From assembly GCA_030601755.1 (NCBI GenBank), contig JAUWBF010000038.1, positions 1 through 34,023 of the forward strand: a stretch of DNA of 34,023 nucleotides. The letters are read 5' to 3'. Under the pieces are notes generated by a model. The model was not told the DNA's origin. It did not search any database and worked only from the letters and a program-made list of their open reading frames with translations. The DNA is from Verrucomicrobiota bacterium. GTDB taxonomy: Bacteria > Verrucomicrobiota > Verrucomicrobiia > Opitutales > Opitutaceae. Position numbers and translations under genes: made by a program. Positions 31,342 to 34,023 of the stretch are shown here, piece after piece. The number at the start of each line of letters is the position of its first letter. Position 1 is the stretch's first letter.

Positions 31342-31776
31342 TTACGCAGAGCCCACTTCGGATTTGCGGTCGACCGAGTAGTGGCCGGCACCCGCGACGA
31401 ACAGCACCGCGTAGGCGACCAGATAAACCGCCGCGAGCTCACCGCTGTTGGGTCCGCTCAACGCCCCGCCGTGGACCACCAGCCAGGCGACGCCCATGGT
31501 GAACAGCATGCTCAGCGCGGCCAGACGCGTGAAGGCTCCGACGATGATCAGCACCGAGCAGACGACCTCCGTAAACACCGCGAAGGTCAGACTCGCCGCG
31601 TGGCCGATGCCGAGTGGATCGGGAAACGATTCGGTCAACGCCGAGTAGTTGGTCAGCTTGCCCCAGCCGTGGAGCACCAGCATGGCCAGACCGCACGACA
31701 GGCGCAGCAGCAGTAGTCCCAGATCGGTGCTGCGGGGGATAAACGGAAGGCGCAGAAGGTTGATGAGCTTTTTCAT
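31342..31776 (-). CDS. DoxX-family membrane protein
   Basis: This 144-aa protein has four membrane helices in the DoxX layout: 'LGLLLLRLSCGLAMLVLHGWGKL' (19-41) with the family's Arg-Gly and His-Gly-Trp features, 'SLTFAVFTEVVCSVLIIVGAF', 'AALSMLFTMGVAWLVVHGG' and 'AAVYLVAYAVLFVAGAGHYSVDR'. DoxX proteins are linked to quinone or sulfur redox chemistry in some organisms, but the role of most is unknown. The start is the ATG giving MKKLINLLRLP. It is 50 bp downstream of a toxin-antitoxin pair on the same strand. The 248-bp gap to the sulfatase (31094-31341) contains no gene that I can support. Confidence 0.88.
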   Translation of the reverse strand: MKKLINLLRLPFIPRSTDLGLLLLRLSCGLAMLVLHGWGKLTNYSALTESFPDPLGIGHAASLTFAVFTEVVCSVLIIVGAFTRLAALSMLFTMGVAWLVVHGGALSGPNSGELAAVYLVAYAVLFVAGAGHYSVDRKSEVGSA

Positions 31777-31826
31777 GTGGGCTCAGGGAAACGCGCGCCG
31801 CGAGGTCTTCAAGTGAACCCGGCGGA

Positions 31827-32117
31827 TTAGAGCTTGGAGCGGTCTTGCTTGAAATGGAGCACGCGGCGCACGGTGACGTATCCGCTGGTCTCGTCCCAGA
31901 TGAAGTAAATCGCATAGGGAAAGCGTTCGGTTGCGGCCAAGCGATAGAGACCAAAACGTTTTCGGAAGAGTTGAGGCGATTGTCCGATGGTCGTCAGTCG
32001 CGCCTCCACGGATTTGAGGAAGTGTCGGCCCAAGCCGGGGGAGCGTTCCTCATACCAAACAAAGCTGTCGCGGAGGTCCTGCTCGGCTTGGGCCGCGATG
32101 ATCAGCCGGTGGCTCAC
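31827..32117 (-). CDS. ParE/RelE-family toxin (module 1)
   Basis: This 96-aa protein has the ParE/RelE fold pattern: 'RLIIAAQAEQDLRDSFVWYEERSPGLGRHFLKSVEARLTTI' (two N-terminal helices) followed by 'FPYAIYFIWDETSGYVTVRRVLHFKQDRSKL' (C-terminal strands with the Arg/His pair). Such proteins poison gyrase or cleave ribosome-bound mRNA; which applies here is not evident. The start overlaps the stop of the upstream antitoxin as ATGA (32114-32117). This pairing and order are standard for these modules. Confidence 0.9.
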   Translation of the reverse strand: MSHRLIIAAQAEQDLRDSFVWYEERSPGLGRHFLKSVEARLTTIGQSPQLFRKRFGLYRLAATERFPYAIYFIWDETSGYVTVRRVLHFKQDRSKL

Positions 32118-32335
32118 GAGTCGCCGAGGATGCGGGATTTGACCTCGCTCCAGTCAGAGCCCTCGGTCGGGTTGGCTTGGTATTTGGCCTGATCCTCGGC
32201 CAGCAGTTGTTCATGCCAGTGAGGCAGGGGGAGGCGGTCTTCGCTGGCGGCGAGCTCGTCCCACAGCTCCTCGACGAGCTGCAGTTTCTCGGCCGGGGTG
32301 AGTCGGCTGATCTCTGAGGCGAGTGCGGCGTTCAT
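32114..32335 (-). CDS. Addiction-module antitoxin (TIGR02574-like, module 1)
   Basis: This 73-aa protein carries the short helical 'addiction module' pattern: 'EISRLTPAEKLQLVEELWDELAASEDRLPLPHWHEQLLAEDQAKYQANP' and an acidic tail ('GSDWSEVKSRIL'). It neutralises the ParE/RelE-type toxin encoded downstream with an ATGA overlap. It has no DNA-binding domain of its own that I can see. The 32336-32528 gap upstream contains an accacggag-type repeat. Confidence 0.88.
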   Translation of the reverse strand: MNAALASEISRLTPAEKLQLVEELWDELAASEDRLPLPHWHEQLLAEDQAKYQANPTEGSDWSEVKSRILGDS

Positions 32336-32397
32336 GTCGGCAAGGTAGTGGATTTGCGTGCGCGGACAAGATCGGGGAAGTGAGAACGGGAATTTTG

Positions 32398-32424
32398 AAC
32401 CACGGAGGCACAGAGGACACGGAG
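32398..32424. repeat. 'accacggag'-type intergenic repeat unit
   Basis: The unit from AACCACGGAG to GACACGGAG lies upstream of antitoxin module 1. It matches the reverse complement of 33387-33414 over almost its whole length, apart from one inserted base and two substitutions. It sits in non-coding DNA that also contains imperfect inverted repeats of the GCGCGAAGG type (32449-32517). Confidence 0.6.
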
Positions 32425-32528
32425 TTCGAACCAGAAGAAATGAGTTTCGCGCGAAGGATACAAAGGTGCGAAGGCCGTCAGCCTGATTAACTTCGCGTTC
32501 GTCGCGGCCTTCGCGCGACTGCGCAACG

Positions 32529-32849
32529 TCACCGCTTGATTCGGCGGCGGGTGACTCGACGGCGGATCGTTGTCGGCTTCATACGGCCATCCAAGACGGC
32601 CAGCACGACGGTGCGGGTTTCCTCCTGCAGAAAATAGACGATGAAGTAGGTCTGCTTGATGATGGCTCGCTGGACGCGGCCGATCTTTTGAGGAAACAGG
32701 TCGGGGTTCCACGCGATCCAACCGATGGTCTCATCGTAACGATCAAGAACGTGGTCCCGTCCGTCGCTGCGCCACGTGAGGTAGTGGCTGATCGCGTTTT
32801 CGAGGTCTTCGTAAACCTCGGGCAGGGCGACCACCGGCTTGCTGTTCAT
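32529..32849 (-). CDS. ParE/RelE-family toxin (module 2)
   Basis: This 106-aa protein shows 'VVALPEVYEDLENAISHYLTWRSDG' (N-terminal helix), 'IGRVQRAIIKQTYFIVYFLQEETRTVVLAVLDGRMKP' (C-terminal strands) and a very basic tail (TTIRRRVTRRRIKR). It is a divergent ParE/RelE-type toxin. The start overlaps the upstream antitoxin stop as ATGA (32846-32849). It is not closely related in sequence to module 1, so this is a second, independent module rather than a tandem copy. Confidence 0.85.
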   Translation of the reverse strand: MNSKPVVALPEVYEDLENAISHYLTWRSDGRDHVLDRYDETIGWIAWNPDLFPQKIGRVQRAIIKQTYFIVYFLQEETRTVVLAVLDGRMKPTTIRRRVTRRRIKR

Positions 32850-33061
32850 CGAGCGCGAAGTTTGCCCATCATCGTCTCGTGGGCGACCGGTTTGGACTTG
32901 CCGGCTTGGTAGGCCGCGAGGCGGGCGGCCACGGTCTTCTTGTGCGAAGCCGGGACGGAGGCGTTTTGCTCGTCGGCGGCCGAGAGCCAGAGCCGTTCGG
33001 CGATTTCCATGCGGCGTTTCTTCGGCAACTTGAGCAGGGAATCCATGATCGGCGTCGGCAT
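32846..33061 (-). CDS. Addiction-module antitoxin (module 2)
   Basis: This 71-aa protein has 'MDSLLKLPKKRRMEIAERLWLSAADEQNASVPASHKKTVAARLAAYQAGKSKPV' and the same helix-tail layout as other short addiction-module antitoxins. Initiation at ATG 33061 is most likely; M6 is an alternative. It is coupled to toxin module 2 by an ATGA overlap. Upstream is the long repeat-rich gap 33062-33564. Confidence 0.82.
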   Translation of the reverse strand: MPTPIMDSLLKLPKKRRMEIAERLWLSAADEQNASVPASHKKTVAARLAAYQAGKSKPVAHETMMGKLRAR

Positions 33062-33124
33062 GCGAGGAAACCTAGGTATTTTACAGACCGCGACAAGACC
33101 GGGAGTGAAGGGGCTGGAGTTTTT

Positions 33125-33420
33125 GCCACAGAGCCAAGCCGGAGTTCCGGAGGTGAGAACACAGAGTCGGCAACTGGTCTGTGTTTTTTAGGGATAGGAA
33201 CCTTCGTGCCGTTTCGTGACCCTTCGTGGTTCAAAAATTCCGCGTCGTTCGGATCGGCGAATTGTTTAGCCACAAAAGAGCGCAAGGAGCGCAAAGATCG
33301 GAGGCCGAAAGTGGCTGGGGCTGTTGATCCGGAGTATTTGCGTTCTCTGTGTTCTTTCGCGGTTAATCCTAAGGCTCTGGATTGGGCTCCGTGTGCTCTG
33401 TGTCCTCCGTGGTTAAAAAC
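33125..33420. repeat. Cluster of divergent 'ccacggag/ccacaaag' repeat units
   Basis: At least four related purine-rich units lie on mixed strands: 33125-33165 (gccacagag...aacacagag), 33203-33227 (complement of aaccacgaagggtcacgaa), 33262-33290 (gccacaaaagagcgcaagg), and 33336-33414. The last of these contains complement units of ttaaccgcgaaagaacac and of aaccacggaggacacagag (33387-33414). The 503-bp gap 33062-33564 has no gene that I can support; short frames here are shadows. Confidence 0.6.
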
Positions 33421-33536
33421 GGATCGGATTGTCCGGAATCGGCTGGGGACAGCCGACGCTACATTTGTGCCTGCGGATTGGAACTTTCGTGATGTTTAGT
33501 GTGTTTAGTGGGCACCAAACTTCTGGATCGAACGCG

Positions 33537-33561
33537 GCGCGCCGACTAGCGGCGGCCCTAC
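33537..33561 (-). repeat. REP-like hairpin with GTAG foot
   Basis: On the minus strand GTAG (complement of 33558-33561) is followed by a GC hairpin: CGCCG/CGGCG around CTAGT, extended by GG/CC across a 2x2 internal loop. GTAG next to a short imperfect hairpin is typical of REP sequences. It lies between VapC-like toxin module 3 and toxin-antitoxin module 2. It differs in sequence from the GTGG pair at 29549-29627. Confidence 0.45.
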
Positions 33562-33564
33562 AGG

Positions 33565-33954
33565 TTAACTGATCAATTCGGCTCCGGGTATGCCGGTGTC
33601 GAGTGTGGCGAGCTTGGCTCCATGGCGTTTGGCGAGTGCCAGCAGGTGGGCGTCGGTGATTTGTTTGGCCCCTGTCGCGTAGGCCGGGAGTTGCTTGGCT
33701 CCAAGGTCATCGGCGACGAGCGGAAACCGACGGCTGCGCAGCAGGCCGGCCAACACGGCACGGGCTTCAATGATGTCGGCGGCGAGCTTGGTTTGCAGGG
33801 AAACGCGTAGGAAGCCGATCTCCGTGATCGAGCAGGTGAGGAGTTTAACCTCGGCGGGCAAGGATGCGACCCATGCCTCCGTCTTGTGGTTGTCCGGGTG
33901 GCGAGGATACCCCAGCGCAATCAGTGCATTGAGGTCGAGCAGGAGCACGCTCAA
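33565..33954 (-). CDS. PIN-domain VapC-like toxin (module 3)
   Basis: This 129-aa PIN-domain RNase has the expected acidic residues: Asp7 in 'LLLDLNALIAL', Glu in 'CSITEIGFLRV', Asp in 'QITDAHLLALAKRHGAKLATLDTGI', and the last Asp in 'LATLDTG'. VapC toxins cleave tRNA or rRNA. The start is a TTG at 33954 overlapping the upstream antitoxin stop (TTGA); a GTG two codons later is the alternative. The length is typical. Confidence 0.9.
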   Translation of the reverse strand: MSVLLLDLNALIALGYPRHPDNHKTEAWVASLPAEVKLLTCSITEIGFLRVSLQTKLAADIIEARAVLAGLLRSRRFPLVADDLGAKQLPAYATGAKQITDAHLLALAKRHGAKLATLDTGIPGAELIS

Positions 33955-34022
33955 AAGGCGTTTTCGAGCGCCTTGTTCAAAGCCGCGCGCGAGATGGGCT
34001 TGTCACCGGCACGAGCCGGTTT
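33951..34022 (-). CDS. VapB-like antitoxin, C-terminal fragment (truncated by window)
   Basis: The minus strand reads KPARAGDKPISRAALNKALE followed by NAF and a stop overlapping the VapC start. An antitoxin immediately upstream and coupled to VapC is the usual order. The N-terminal DNA-binding part lies beyond the window. The identity is inferred from position, since only 23 residues are visible. Confidence 0.6.
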   Translation of the reverse strand, partial: KPARAGDKPISRAALNKALENAF

Positions 34023-34023
34023 G

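Noticed and set aside
1-34023. tRNA, rRNA or CRISPR array
   Set aside because: No cloverleaf with a GTTCRA loop and acceptor pairing, no rRNA-like stretch and no regularly spaced repeats were found by eye.

Overview
The window looks like a chromosomal segment of a GC-rich, Gram-negative heterotroph, most likely from the Verrucomicrobiota and plausibly Opitutaceae-like. This assignment is inference. It rests on a PEP-CTERM protein, a Cys-type sulfatase, an SHD1-like secreted protein, a SurA-type periplasmic chaperone, few clear Shine-Dalgarno sequences, and REP-like and 'accacggag'-type intergenic repeats. No rRNA, tRNA, CRISPR array or complete insertion sequence was seen.

Layout. Positions 1-700 hold the end of a LacI-type regulator. 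Positions 700-5770 hold a dissolved-inorganic-carbon uptake operon, dabB-dabA (minus strand), closed by a strong minus-strand terminator. A LysR/NhaR-like regulator is transcribed divergently from it, and a perfect 19-bp palindrome lies in the promoter gap. Positions 5858-9365 encode an SNF2-family helicase and a SurA-like peptidyl-prolyl isomerase, both minus strand, with a terminator between them. Positions 9578-9959 hold a small secreted Cys/Lys-rich protein with its own terminator. Positions 9982-14588 form a minus-strand signalling operon: a membrane sensor kinase split by a single-base frameshift, a stand-alone receiver coupled to it by an ATGA overlap, and a hybrid kinase with receivers at both ends. 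Positions 14823-16644 hold a small protein-tyrosine phosphatase, a VOC protein and an orphan ParB-like protein with a poly-glycine linker. Positions 16649-21176 encode a three-gene secreted/membrane cluster: a TPR-like exported protein, a 61-aa membrane protein and an SHD1/DUF2927-like exported protein. Positions 21490-25898 hold a PEP-CTERM protein, several small membrane or exported proteins and a CPA2-type cation/proton antiporter with two C-terminal TrkA_C-like domains. Positions 26032-28244 form a compact minus-strand operon of six small, mostly membrane-associated proteins of unknown role. Positions 28503-31776 hold a secreted NodB-type polysaccharide deacetylase, a REPIN-like inverted pair, a sulfatase frameshifted near its C-terminus, and a DoxX protein. 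Positions 31827-34023 form a toxin-antitoxin cluster: two ParE/RelE-type modules and one VapBC module running off the window, embedded in repeat-rich non-coding DNA.

The functional themes are environmental sensing, inorganic-carbon and ion homeostasis, cell-envelope and polysaccharide processing, and a toxin-antitoxin/repeat island at the right end. Two genes (sensor kinase and sulfatase) carry single-base frameshifts. Both have clean coding sequence on each side of the break, so sequencing error must be excluded before either is called a pseudogene.
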